Below the pieces are notes generated by a model. The model saw nothing but the letters and a program-made list of their open reading frames with translations, had not been told where the DNA came from and did no database searches. A stretch of DNA of 64,000 nucleotides from Bacillus salipaludis. Lineage in GTDB: Bacteria > Bacillota > Bacilli > Bacillales_B > DSM-18226. Within the stretch, counting starts at the first letter, position 1. Every line of letters begins with the position of its first letter. The stretch is taken from contig NZ_SMYO01000013.1 in assembly GCF_004358205.1 (NCBI RefSeq), forward strand, positions 50,354 to 114,353. Direction: 5' to 3'. Both the position numbers and the translations under genes were made by a program. Below are positions 26,345 through 35,174 of this stretch, one piece after another.

Positions 26345-26564
26345 TCTTAACGAAAAGCTCTTTTCGTAAACTTTGTTGCTCTTGGTCTAAAAAATGTTCC
26401 ATTTAGAGAATTTCCGGACAGCTTTAGCGAAGACATGGGGCAATCAAGTCCAAACTGGAAGCCGTAGGGAGAAACGTTTAACATTAATTTTGTTCGAAAA
26501 ACACAATCAATCCGAAAACAACCTAACGAAAAGACCTTGCAGCTCCGGTTCTGCAAGGTCTTTT
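26345..26564. other. Unassigned element with two strong inverted repeats
   Basis: It opens with the perfect palindrome ACGAAAAG-CT-CTTTTCGT (26350-26367) and ends with a perfect 14-bp hairpin (26529-26564, AAAAGACCTTGCAG/CTGCAAGGTCTTTT) preceded by CTAACGAAAAG. The ACGAAAAG word thus appears at both ends. Between them is about 160 bases without a convincing gene; ORFs on either strand lack ribosome sites and cross the hairpins. It may be a small RNA with its own terminator or a short mobile repeat. Confidence 0.4.
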
Positions 26565-26779
26565 ACTAATACGAACAAAAGGGGATGGGAGAAATCTTTC
26601 ACGGTCAAACAAAGGGGTTTATGTTTGTTGTGATCAACTTCACGAGTTAACTATATCATGGTGTTGTACCTTAAACAATGACTTTGTGCTTTATTTCACA
26701 ATATTGTCAAAAAGTCATATTTTTTCGAATTGGACAATAGACTAATAGTGAGATAAAGCAAAAGTAGGTGGAATTTCCG

Positions 26780-26953
26780 TTGAAGAAGCTCCCTATTTTC
26801 TTCCTGATTCTTTTTTTTATCCTTGCCTTTTTTCTTCATTTGCTTGCACTGCTTAAAATTTTCCCATTATGGATCAGCATCCCCCTGTTGTTCCTATCCA
26901 TTTTCACCATTTTATTCTTCGTAAATGAAAGGAAACGATTTCGCGGGTTTTAA
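26780..26953 (+). CDS. 57-residue membrane protein, unrecognised
   Basis: After LPIFFLILFFILAFFLHLLALL and LWISIPLLFLSIFTILFF it ends in the basic tail NERKRFRGF; two hydrophobic helices fill nearly the whole chain. Start TTG 26780 has AGGTGG eight bases upstream; a GTG four codons earlier lies inside that site. It stands alone between the spxH terminator and pepF and ends at a bidirectional terminator. Function is unknown. Confidence 0.55.
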   Translation: MKKLPIFFLILFFILAFFLHLLALLKIFPLWISIPLLFLSIFTILFFVNERKRFRGF

Positions 26954-26988
26954 AAAGGGATGACGCATTTTTAAGCGCCATCCCTTTT
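26953..26988. terminator. Bidirectional terminator before the pepF end
   Basis: AAAAAGGGATGACGC and GCGCCATCCCTTTT pair with one mismatch around a short loop. It serves the small membrane gene and pepF (convergent). Confidence 0.8.
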
Positions 26989-26989
26989 C

Positions 26990-28807
26990 TCATGATAACA
27001 GCTGTTCAAGCTCGTTTAGCTTTTCTTCAAATACCTTGCAGGCATCTTTAATTGGCTGGGAGCTGGTCATGTCTACTCCTGCCTTTTTAAGGACTTCAAT
27101 TGGGTAATCAGAGCTTCCTGCACTAAGGAACCCTATATAGCGCTTCACGGCAGGCTCCCCTTCTTCTAGAATTTGCTTACTTAATGCGGTTGCCGCACTA
27201 AATCCAGTGGCATATTGATAAACATAATAATTGTAATAGAAATGAGGGATTCTTGACCATTCTAAGCCTATTTCTTCATCAATGACAATATCCTCTTCTC
27301 CAAAATACTTTTTGTTTAGCTCATAGTATTCTTTTGTCAATAATTCAGCCGTTAACGCCTCGTTATTTTGAAGTTTTTGATGGATAAGGTGTTCAAATTC
27401 TGCAAACATGGTTTGCCGGAACACAGTTCCTCTAAATCCTTCTAAGTAATGGTTTAATAAGTAAATCCGTTTCTGTTCATCATCAATGGTCTTTAATAAA
27501 TAATCGTTTAACAATGCTTCATTACAGGTCGATGCCACTTCGGCAACAAATATTGAATAGTTCCCATAAGGATAGGCCTGTGATTTACGTGTATAGTAAC
27601 TATGCACGGAATGTCCTAACTCATGCGCAAGTGTGAACAGATTGTTCACATTATCCTGCCAGTTCAAGAGGATATAGGGATTGGTGCCATAGGAGCCAGA
27701 AGAGTACGCGCCGCTTCGTTTCCCTTTATTTTCGTGAACATCTACCCAGCGGTTTTCAAAGCCTTCTTTTAAAACTTTAGCATATTCTTCCCCTAATGGT
27801 GCTAATCCTTTTAGAACAATATCCTTTGCTTCCTCATATTTAATCTCCATTTTTACATCTTTTACAAGAGGTGTATATAAATCGTACATATGCAGTTCAT
27901 TAAGTCCTAGAACCTTCTTGCGCAGCTTTATATATCGCTGTAATAAATGCAAGTTTTCGTTTACTGCTTTAACCAAATTATCATACACACTTTCGGGGAT
28001 ATTATTGGCTGCTAATGCTGCCTGCCTTGCTGATTCATACTTTCTAATTCTTGCATTAAAATTATCCTTCTTCACATTACCACTAAGAGTGCTTGCGAAT
28101 GTATTACGGAAATTACCATAGGTTTCATACACCGCTTTAAAAGCATCCCGGCGGACGCGTTGGTCAGTGCTCTCTAAGAATCGTATGTAGCGGCCATGGG
28201 TAATTTCTACCTCTTCCCCATTTTCATCTTTAATGGATGAAAACGCCAAATCAGCATTGTTTAGCATCCCAAATGTATTGCTCGAAGCATCCATCACCTC
28301 GCCCGCTTCGGCTAACAATGCCTCTTGTTCAGCTGAAAGAACATGCGGCCTTTGCAGATTAATTTCCTCAATTGCATGCTCGTAAAGCTTTAACTCAGGC
28401 TTCTCCGTTAAAAAACCTTTAAGTTTACTTTCATCAATCAATAATAGTTCTGGAACAATAAAAGCAAGTGAACTACCCGCTTGAGCGTAAAGGTTTTTCA
28501 TCCGATCATCTAAGCCTTGATAAAATGAATTCGTTGTATCTTGATCATATCTCATATGGGAATAGGCATAGAGCTTTCCGAGTCTTTCAAGAAGTTGATC
28601 CTGATACTGAAGGGCTTTAAATAGAGTTTCCGCACTCTCTCCAAGCTTTCCTTCAAATTGTTTTGCCCCAGGGACTTGGCTTTTTACCTCCTGGAATTCC
28701 TTTTCCCATGCCTCATCATTTGCAAATATATCTTCTAATTTCCAGGTTTCTTCAACAGGGATTTCACTTCTAGCCGGCAGCGTTTTAACTGCAGTTTCAT
28801 TTGCCAT
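26990..28807 (-). CDS. pepF: Oligoendopeptidase F (PepF)
   Basis: A 605-residue cytoplasmic zinc metallopeptidase of the M3 family that cleaves small peptides. The zinc motif is HELGHSVHSYY, with a downstream glutamate in AEVASTCNEALL as third ligand. Length is normal. GGAGG lies nine bases before the ATG. It likely recycles peptides taken up by Opp/App transporters. It sits next to coiA as in B. subtilis, but is not obviously in its operon (113 bases apart). Confidence 0.95.
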   Translation of the reverse strand: MANETAVKTLPARSEIPVEETWKLEDIFANDEAWEKEFQEVKSQVPGAKQFEGKLGESAETLFKALQYQDQLLERLGKLYAYSHMRYDQDTTNSFYQGLDDRMKNLYAQAGSSLAFIVPELLLIDESKLKGFLTEKPELKLYEHAIEEINLQRPHVLSAEQEALLAEAGEVMDASSNTFGMLNNADLAFSSIKDENGEEVEITHGRYIRFLESTDQRVRRDAFKAVYETYGNFRNTFASTLSGNVKKDNFNARIRKYESARQAALAANNIPESVYDNLVKAVNENLHLLQRYIKLRKKVLGLNELHMYDLYTPLVKDVKMEIKYEEAKDIVLKGLAPLGEEYAKVLKEGFENRWVDVHENKGKRSGAYSSGSYGTNPYILLNWQDNVNNLFTLAHELGHSVHSYYTRKSQAYPYGNYSIFVAEVASTCNEALLNDYLLKTIDDEQKRIYLLNHYLEGFRGTVFRQTMFAEFEHLIHQKLQNNEALTAELLTKEYYELNKKYFGEEDIVIDEEIGLEWSRIPHFYYNYYVYQYATGFSAATALSKQILEEGEPAVKRYIGFLSAGSSDYPIEVLKKAGVDMTSSQPIKDACKVFEEKLNELEQLLS

Positions 28808-28920
28808 CTTTCATCCTCCATTCTAATTTCCAAATTACCAAAAGAACCCACTATAATATTTCTCCTTTTCCTTCCAAATTCCTTCATTCTCTATTATTAT
28901 GCCCTTCATTAATATTTCAT

Positions 28921-30117
28921 TTATCGTTTTGAAATCATTCGCTGATATTTTTGAAAAAATACCTTCTTTCGATCTTCCCTTTCACGATTTGATTGTGGAA
29001 AGGGGATATTCCTGTTTAGTTGAAAAGCAGCTTTTCCCTTTTGAGTCATAATCCCAAATTTTTCTAGCATGAAAAGATATTCCATCACTGCACTAAAAGG
29101 ATGAATGTGCTTGATTAACGGGAGGTCACGGATGATAATTTCCTTTCTCCCTATTCTCTTATAAAAACTCCTTTCTACTTCTTGAACCGTAAATATGTCC
29201 ATTGGATGTTTTTGAGTCAAGATATCAAGATACACATAGGTTTGCCAAATGATTGGTGAAGTTTGAATCAATAATGAAGAGTGAACTGGGAGACCAATTT
29301 CAGGAGGTAATAGAAAAAGATTAAGATTATGCTGATATATCTCATGAAGGAAGGAGTTTTGCCTCGAATTTGGGTGAAGCGCCCAATTCATATTGGCTTT
29401 CTCTAATTCAAAATTCCAATTTGAAAGATTAATTTGACCCAGACATTCCGGATTCAAAAGACAATTAATTTCTACATTACTAATGGGATAAAAGCGGTTT
29501 TGTATAAAGGCATTTTTTATGGAATAAGAGACAATTGAATCAAGTAGGTGAAAGTGCTTTTTTTCGGGGCAATAGGAGGGCAAGTAATAACTACCTTCTA
29601 CTGTCTGTTGTATAAATAAATAGTGGAAATTTGAAAGTGAGAGAATACTTTTCTTCTTTTGATGGATTTGTTCGTTCCCCAAAATCCAGAGTGGAACATA
29701 TCCTGCATCAACATAGCTTCTTGTTCTTTTCAAAAAGATTTCTTCAGAGATTGGGGAGCATTGAAACTCTAAAGCATATTTTTGATTTTCGTAAGTAAAC
29801 TTTATATCGGGCCGCTGCTGGATTTTCTTATCATAATATTCAAGGACCGCAGGGATTTTTTGACGTAACAGCCAATGATAGAGCTGAAGTTTTCCTTCCA
29901 TATGATAAACCGACTCATTTTCATAGGAGTTCCTGCATTCTCCCCCCTTTATATGAGAGAAATGATACATTCTCTGATCGCCCAGCTTTAGTAAAACTCT
30001 TTCACCACAAACTGGACAGAAGAATTCTTCCCTCCTTCTAAAGTATAATAGCGTTTCTTTTTTGTAGTTATAGCCCAGACATATTTTTTGACCATTTTTT
30101 GTGCTTGCTGTTAGCAT
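28921..30117 (-). CDS. coiA: Competence protein CoiA
   Basis: A 398-residue protein required for transformation in relatives, acting after DNA uptake. N-terminal residues 34-61 hold CPVC, HFSH and a further Cys (C34, C37, H52, H55, C61), a probable metal site. A nuclease-like core follows: the pattern PDIKF with D104 and E117-F-Q119 is a PD-(D/E)xK-type arrangement with Gln at the usual Lys position. The ATG at 30117 follows GGAGGTG. Compare YjcD, which carries the same N-terminal module. It is transcribed toward pepF and lies upstream of it on the same strand. Confidence 0.9.
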   Translation of the reverse strand: MLTASTKNGQKICLGYNYKKETLLYFRRREEFFCPVCGERVLLKLGDQRMYHFSHIKGGECRNSYENESVYHMEGKLQLYHWLLRQKIPAVLEYYDKKIQQRPDIKFTYENQKYALEFQCSPISEEIFLKRTRSYVDAGYVPLWILGNEQIHQKKKSILSLSNFHYLFIQQTVEGSYYLPSYCPEKKHFHLLDSIVSYSIKNAFIQNRFYPISNVEINCLLNPECLGQINLSNWNFELEKANMNWALHPNSRQNSFLHEIYQHNLNLFLLPPEIGLPVHSSLLIQTSPIIWQTYVYLDILTQKHPMDIFTVQEVERSFYKRIGRKEIIIRDLPLIKHIHPFSAVMEYLFMLEKFGIMTQKGKAAFQLNRNIPFPQSNREREDRKKVFFQKYQRMISKR

Positions 30118-30174
30118 GCCATTCACCTCCACCTATAATAATTCGATTGATTATTTAAAAGTCCTTTTTTTGCA

Positions 30175-30207
30175 GAAAAAAGCAATCAGCCAATTGCCGA
30201 TTGCTTT
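30175..30207 (-). terminator. Terminator of cls
   Basis: On the minus strand AAGCAATC and GATTGCTT arms lead into TTTTTTC. Confidence 0.75.
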
Positions 30208-30208
30208 G

Positions 30209-31735
30209 TTATAGTAATGGGGACATCAGCCTTGCTGTTGATTCCAATAACCGCAGGCCCAAATGTCTTTTTTGGAACGTTTTAAGTTCAAGCTGCTTGG
30301 CAAATTTTAAATCATTTTCATATTCATCCACCAGCTTTTGTGCACTTTTCGTTCGAAACAAAAAGGCATTAACTTCAAAATTCAAATGAAAACTCCGCAT
30401 ATCCATATTGGCTGTTCCAATCGAAGCGAGTTCTTCATCTACAATGATAATTTTGCTGTGCATGAAACCACGTTCATATTCATACACCTTCACCCCTGCT
30501 TCCAAGAGTTCTGGAAAATAGGAACGTGAAGCATGAAAAACGATTCGTTTATCCGGGCGGTTCGGCACCAAGAGCCGAACATCAATCCCGCTTAAAGCAG
30601 CCACCTTGATAGCCGAAAAAATGTCTTCATCAGGAATAAAATAAGGGGATGCAATCCAAACCGATTTTTCAGCTGAAGCAATCATTGAAAAAAAGATATT
30701 TTTAATCACACTCCATTCATTATCAGGTCCTCCTGCAATTAGTTGAACCCCACCGTGGCTCTTATTATCAAGTTGCGGGGATAAATATTCGGCAGTTAAA
30801 AAACTATGGTTGGTCATATAATACCAATCCTGTAAAAAAATTAACTGAAGGGTCCTTACGGCTTCTCCCTTTACCATTAAATGAGTATCACGCCAAAATC
30901 CGATACTTTTCACTCTTCCTAAATATTCATCGCCAATATTTAAGCCGCCTACAAACCCAATAGTACCGTCTATTACAATAATCTTTCGATGGTTACGAAA
31001 GTTGAATTTATTATTTAAAAATGGAAGTTTTACCGGACCAAAAGAAACTGTTTCAATTCCTGCATTTCTCAAATCTGCAATATACTTCTTAGACAATTGC
31101 CAGGAGCCGACCGCATCAAAAAGGAAACGAACCTTGACCCCCTGCATGGCTTTTTCTACTAATATCTCTTTAATTTCTTGTCCAATAGCATCATTACGAA
31201 CAATATAATATTCAAGATGGATATGATGTTTAGCTCTTTTTAGTTCTTCTAAAATATGTTGGAATGTTTCTTCACCATTGGTTAAAATTTTGGTCGAGGT
31301 ATCAAAAGATATGGGACTGTTCCCAAGCTTTTGCGCCAAACTGAATAATTTCCCTTGATGTTCTCTCATTAAACTTAACTTTTCCCTGCTTCGTGGATCA
31401 TTTTCACCTTCCACATTCAAAAAGGCTTGTTTATCTAGAAAATACTTTTTACGGAACATTTTCTCCTTTCGATAATTCCGCCCGAAAAGAAGATAAAAAA
31501 TAAATCCAACAAGCGGAAACCCGCCTAAAACAACCAGCCAGGTAATCGTTTGCGTGGGGTGACGATTCTCAAGGAAAATCACAAATCCAATGAAAATAAC
31601 GGACAAGGAAATAAATAGGCTAAATACCCCGAAAAGACCACCCTTAATATGATCTTTAAAGATCAACATAAGTACGGATATGATTATAACAAATAGAACG
31701 ACCCTAACAGTGTTTTTCAGTGTCCTCACCTGCAC
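30209..31735 (-). CDS. cls: Cardiolipin synthase
   Basis: A 508-residue membrane enzyme joining two phosphatidylglycerol molecules into cardiolipin. Two N-terminal membrane helices (residues 8-30 and 36-60) precede two phospholipase D HKD motifs: HRKIIVIDGTIGFVGGLNIG and HSKIIIVDEELASIGTANMD. Length is normal. It lies between coiA and mecA, a position not used in B. subtilis, where other cls genes exist. Transcribed with its own terminator. Confidence 0.94.
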   Translation of the reverse strand: MQVRTLKNTVRVVLFVIIISVLMLIFKDHIKGGLFGVFSLFISLSVIFIGFVIFLENRHPTQTITWLVVLGGFPLVGFIFYLLFGRNYRKEKMFRKKYFLDKQAFLNVEGENDPRSREKLSLMREHQGKLFSLAQKLGNSPISFDTSTKILTNGEETFQHILEELKRAKHHIHLEYYIVRNDAIGQEIKEILVEKAMQGVKVRFLFDAVGSWQLSKKYIADLRNAGIETVSFGPVKLPFLNNKFNFRNHRKIIVIDGTIGFVGGLNIGDEYLGRVKSIGFWRDTHLMVKGEAVRTLQLIFLQDWYYMTNHSFLTAEYLSPQLDNKSHGGVQLIAGGPDNEWSVIKNIFFSMIASAEKSVWIASPYFIPDEDIFSAIKVAALSGIDVRLLVPNRPDKRIVFHASRSYFPELLEAGVKVYEYERGFMHSKIIIVDEELASIGTANMDMRSFHLNFEVNAFLFRTKSAQKLVDEYENDLKFAKQLELKTFQKRHLGLRLLESTARLMSPLL

Positions 31736-31754
31736 TTTAAAGTAAATTAATACT

Positions 31755-31784
31755 AAAAAATACCGATTTCAATAGTGAAATCGG
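31755..31784 (-). terminator. Terminator of mecA
   Basis: On the minus strand CCGATTTC and GAAATCGG arms around six bases, then TATTTTTTAG. Confidence 0.8.
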
Positions 31785-31792
31785 CTCTAATT

Positions 31793-32464
31793 TTAGTGAA
31801 AATGCTTTCTAATTTCAGAAAACACATTTTCAGAAATTATTTCTTTTCCGTATTCCTGAACACGATGTATGGTCACTTGTGTTTCAGTACCGTATTCCAA
31901 AAGAATACTTAAGATATCATCTATTTCATCTTCCTCAAATACATCCTCTAGAAATTCGGTGTAGAGATAATATCTTCCTTCAAAATGATAAAGAGTCGTT
32001 TTTAATTCATCGAGACCCTCGCGTTTCGATAACATAATAACATCCTCAAAATCCTTAAAGGCAAGCATAAATTCAAGGGGATCTTCATCAAGCAAATAGT
32101 CTTCCTCGACCTCATGCTTTGGATTGAAATGTTGATCAAGAATATCTTCAATATTCTCATCAACCGGTATATCCTTTACCTTATCACCCGGAATTGGCAG
32201 TTCAAATTTTTGGCCATCTTTAGAAAGCTGGGCTTTGGTAACAAGAATTTCTAAGCCTTTTTCCAATGCCTGAACTTGGATCCAAAGTGGACCTTCCACA
32301 ACAAACTCTTCTTCCTGATGAACCTCATCCATCATTTCCCAGAAAAGTTCTTCACTGCGCTCACGATTGTACCAAATTTCCTCCCGGTCAAAACCTCTGT
32401 CTTCTATATCACCATATGAAATGTAGAACTTTACAGTATTCTCATTTATTCTTTCAATCTCCAT
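31793..32464 (-). CDS. mecA: ClpC adaptor protein MecA
   Basis: A 223-residue adaptor that delivers ComK and other targets to ClpCP. The N-terminal domain starts MEIERINENTVKFYISYGDIEDRGFDREEIW, truncated here to motifs: VKFYISYGDIEDRGFDREEI; the acidic linker (residues 75-125) and C-terminal ClpC-binding domain (YHFEGRYYLY, then DILSILLEYG) follow. It links to the competence genes (coiA, med, comZ) in the window. GGGAGAGG precedes the ATG. Confidence 0.95.
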   Translation of the reverse strand: MEIERINENTVKFYISYGDIEDRGFDREEIWYNRERSEELFWEMMDEVHQEEEFVVEGPLWIQVQALEKGLEILVTKAQLSKDGQKFELPIPGDKVKDIPVDENIEDILDQHFNPKHEVEEDYLLDEDPLEFMLAFKDFEDVIMLSKREGLDELKTTLYHFEGRYYLYTEFLEDVFEEDEIDDILSILLEYGTETQVTIHRVQEYGKEIISENVFSEIRKHFH

Positions 32465-32774
32465 TTTTACCTCTCCCTTCCGTTTTCCATATTGAAGGGA
32501 CTAAATACCCCCAAGCAGACAGTGCCAAAAGCATTTACCCAATTTAGAAAGGACTATTATTAGTGAGATTTGTTAAAAAAAGGACATAAATCCTTGTACT
32601 TTTATTTTATGACAAAAGCAGCAATAAGGGAAATAAAATTAATCAAATAATCAAAAACCATCAATACGCCTATTTTCCAGCATTAGTTGGCACTTAAAAT
32701 ATACAAACGGAAGATTCACTTATTATTAGATATTCATTTTATTGTACCAAAATGCCTTTAAAATCACAAATGAA

Positions 32775-32955
32775 ACGGAAAAGCGGAAGCGCCTTCGGAA
32801 CAAGCACAGCTTGTTCCTGCGATGATTATTCAAAGGAGCTTTCCTTAGTGGTCAGCCCCGACAAGTGCTGGAGGTCCTGACGGTGAAGTCGTTCTTTGAC
32901 TTCATTGTCAGGACCAAAGCAACCACGAGGGGCTAGGCGCTGGAGCTGGACAATT
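32775..32955. repeat. Structured dispersed repeat, second family
   Basis: An element of about 180 bases with nested arms: AAGCGCCT with AGGCGCT outside, CAGCCCC with GGGGCTAG next, and GTCCTGAC with GTCAGGAC inside, where GTGAAGTCG and GACTTCAT form the tip. An extra hairpin (GGAACAAGC...GCTTGTTCC) lies near its left side. The region between mecA and spx has no gene. The design is like a REP/BIME-type structure; only one copy occurs here. I recall similar sequences as common Bacillus repeats but cannot check. Confidence 0.7.
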
Positions 32956-32987
32956 CTCGAATTCAAAGAAATATTATTTGCAACAAA

Positions 32988-33017
32988 GAAAAAGACCTTC
33001 TGCTTTCAGAAGGTCTT
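32988..33017 (-). terminator. Terminator of spx
   Basis: On the minus strand AAGACCTTCTG and CAGAAGGTCTT close a four-base loop and lead into TTTTTC. Confidence 0.85.
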
Positions 33018-33022
33018 GACTT

Positions 33023-33418
33023 TTAATTTACCATTCGCTGTGCTTCACGCAATTGGAATGTTCTCACTCTTCTTGGTAAGAACCGGCGAATTTCATCTTC
33101 ATTATAACCGACTTGTAAACGCTTCTCATCAATAATGATTGGACGGCGTAATAGTCCTGGATTTTCCTTAATTAATTCGAATAAATTCTGAAGGGGCATG
33201 GTATCTAAATTTACATCCAATTTTTGAAATGTCTTGGAGCGAGTGGAAATAATTTCATCTGTCCCATCTTCAGTCATACGAAGTATTTCTTTAATCTCTT
33301 CAATAGATAAGGGCTCTGAGAAAATATTTCTTTCCTTGTAAGGAATCTCATGTTCTTCCAGCCATGATTTTGCTTTCCTGCATGATGTGCAACTTGGTGA
33401 AGTGTATAGTGTTACCAT
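33023..33418 (-). CDS. spx: Redox-sensing transcription regulator Spx
   Basis: A 131-residue ArsC-fold protein that binds the alpha subunit of RNA polymerase and switches on thiol-stress genes. The redox switch C10-T-S-C13 sits in [13 protein letters not shown], with [21 protein letters not shown] following. Its level is set by SpxH-ClpXP. GAGGAG precedes the ATG. A PerR-like operator lies upstream at 33495-33509, matching the known control of spx in B. subtilis. Confidence 0.96.
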   Translation of the reverse strand: MVTLYTSPSCTSCRKAKSWLEEHEIPYKERNIFSEPLSIEEIKEILRMTEDGTDEIISTRSKTFQKLDVNLDTMPLQNLFELIKENPGLLRRPIIIDEKRLQVGYNEDEIRRFLPRRVRTFQLREAQRMVN

Positions 33419-33494
33419 TCGTCTTCACACTCCTCTTTATTTAACTGTCTGTTTATAAGAAAAACGAAAATCTGTTTAATAACTTATACCCTAA

Positions 33495-33509
33495 TTAAAA
33501 TAATTATAA
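33495..33509. promoter_or_regulatory. PerR box upstream of spx
   Basis: TTAAAATAATTATAA matches the Per-box TTATAATNATTATAA at all but one of the 14 defined positions. It lies 77 bases before the spx start. In B. subtilis a spx promoter is repressed by PerR and opened by peroxide. Confidence 0.7.
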
Positions 33510-34012
33510 ACAAGTAATTTATATCACCAATTATACACCACTGATTCTGAAAAAGGTATCCTTTTTTCAAAAATTCTCATAGGGCCAAAACTTAAAGAAT
33601 TTTTTTAAACTACAATATATTAGACGAATATTCACGTAAAAAGTTTCATGGTTTATCCATTTTTTTCGTTAAAATTTTGTAATACTTTGAGATTTACTGT
33701 AAAATTATTCGTTTACTTTTTGCAGTTTTTGTAGGTTTAAAAAAATATTATTTCCCTCTCTTACTGCTTGTTATTCTAGCAGATTATTCTTAAGTATTTC
33801 TTAACCTTTTATTAAATTTATATTCTCAATTAAATGAGGAAGAATGAAAACGCATACATCAAGCTGTGAAATAGTCACAAAAATTCCCCCAATTCTTAAG
33901 GAAATAATGAAGAATGTCTTTTAATTCCCCCTAAGTTCTTTTAAAATATAAATAGGGGATATTCAAAAGCATTCATCATGCTGACATTTGAAATAAAAAT
34001 GGAGGGTTAACG
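33510..34012. other. AT-rich gene-free stretch between spx and a small membrane gene
   Basis: About 500 bases, very AT-rich. It must contain promoters for both neighbours. A short ORF (ATG 33844, 26 codons) and a palindrome (TGTGAAATAGTCACA, 33865-33879) are visible, but neither is convincing. Confidence 0.35.
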
Positions 34013-34198
34013 ATGATTGGTGGTTACATAGCAGATTTAACCATTGTAGCCGTTCTTGTTGTGGGCATTACAGCATTAATGGGTGTCATAACAAATGGTG
34101 TTGGTGAAAGAGTTTTCGGAGGAAAGAAACGAACTGAATTTACCGACCGTGTTTCAAAATATCAAACAAACTGGAAACAAGTTGGCGGAAATAAATAA
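34013..34198 (+). CDS. 61-residue small membrane protein, unrecognised
   Basis: One hydrophobic helix (residues 7-27, LTIVAVLVVGITALMGVI), then Gly-Val and a basic/aromatic tail with FGGKKR and YQTNWKQVGGNK. TGGAGGG sits six bases before the ATG, and a bidirectional terminator follows. It stands alone between spx and opp. I do not recognise a family. The tight start and end signals make it a real gene. Confidence 0.7.
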   Translation: MIGGYIADLTIVAVLVVGITALMGVITNGVGERVFGGKKRTEFTDRVSKYQTNWKQVGGNK

Positions 34199-34205
34199 CC
34201 AATAA

Positions 34206-34232
34206 AAAACGATCTCAAATGAGATCGTTTTT
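34206..34232. terminator. Bidirectional terminator before oppF
   Basis: AACGATCTCA and TGAGATCGTT, 10 perfect pairs with a two-base loop and T/A tracts on both sides. Confidence 0.85.
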
Positions 34233-34238
34233 TATTGG

Positions 34239-35174
34239 TTATTTTGAAGCTTTAAATTGAGCAAACTCTTTTTCTGAGCAAAGGACAAAATGTCCTGGAG
34301 TTACTTCACGGAATTCAATCTTATCATTTTCATTATAATGATGGCTTGCCGGATCATAGGATTTCCGTTTTCTCATCCGCTCACTAATTGGGTCTGGTGC
34401 AGGAATTGCTGATAACAATGATTGAGTATAAGGATGAAGTGGGTTTTTATACAATTCATCAGCTGGAGCAAGCTCAACCATTTTACCAAAATACATAACT
34501 CCAATTCGATCACTGATGTATTTTACCATGGAAAGATCATGCGCGATGAAAAGGTAAGTTAAGCCCTTTTCATGTTGCAGTTTCTTCATTAGATTTACAA
34601 CCTGTGCTTGAATGGATACATCCAGGGCAGAAATTGGTTCGTCGGCAATAATGAATTCCGGCTCGACCGCTAGTGCACGAGCTATTCCAATCCGTTGACG
34701 CTGACCACCGCTAAATTCATGAGGATATCTATTTGCATGTTCTCTATTTAACCCAACTGTTTCTAATAGCTGATACACACGTTCCATACGCTCTTGTTTT
34801 GATTTAGCAAGACCATGGATGTCAATTCCTTCGGCAATAATATCGGCAACTTTTAATCTTGGATTTAATGATGCATGTGGGTCTTGGAAAATCATTTGCA
34901 TTTTACGGTTAAAAGCTTTTAATTCACTTTTCGACTTTTTCCCATGGACATTTTCACCATCATACAATACTTCCCCGCCGGTAGCATTATATAATCGGAT
35001 AATGGTCCGGCCGGTTGTAGATTTTCCACAGCCAGACTCCCCAACTAACCCTAATACTTCCCCTTTATAAATATCAAAGGAAACATTATCGACTGCACGA
35101 ACTTCATTTACTTTTCCAACATTAAAATATTGTTTTAAGTTTTTAATCTCAAGTAATTTTTCATTTTGAGCCAT
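34239..35174 (-). CDS. oppF: Oligopeptide ABC transporter ATP-binding protein OppF
   Basis: One of the two ATPases of the Opp importer. ABC motifs: GESGCGKSTTGR (Walker A, about 45-56), FSGGQRQRIGIARAL (signature), EPEFIIADEPISALD (Walker B and D-loop), and a C-terminal oligopeptide_C segment with HYNENDKIEFREV. It is last in oppA-oppB-oppC-oppD-oppF and directly abuts oppD. Opp imports peptides up to about five residues, including signalling Phr and PapR peptides in relatives. Confidence 0.94.
   Translation of the reverse strand: MAQNEKLLEIKNLKQYFNVGKVNEVRAVDNVSFDIYKGEVLGLVGESGCGKSTTGRTIIRLYNATGGEVLYDGENVHGKKSKSELKAFNRKMQMIFQDPHASLNPRLKVADIIAEGIDIHGLAKSKQERMERVYQLLETVGLNREHANRYPHEFSGGQRQRIGIARALAVEPEFIIADEPISALDVSIQAQVVNLMKKLQHEKGLTYLFIAHDLSMVKYISDRIGVMYFGKMVELAPADELYKNPLHPYTQSLLSAIPAPDPISERMRKRKSYDPASHHYNENDKIEFREVTPGHFVLCSEKEFAQFKASK

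Noticed and set aside
26394..26633. ORF across the palindromic element
   Set aside because: It crosses a perfect 14-bp terminator-like hairpin and has no ribosome site.
33865..33879. Palindrome TGTGAAATAGTCACA resembling an FNR or Rex site
   Set aside because: The half-sites are separated by five bases, not the six of FNR boxes or the spacing of Rex sites, and no promoter stands next to it.
33844..33924. 26-codon ORF (MKTHTSSCEIVTK...)
   Set aside because: Its GAGG lies only four bases from the ATG, it is very short and contains the rejected palindrome; nothing supports it as a gene.
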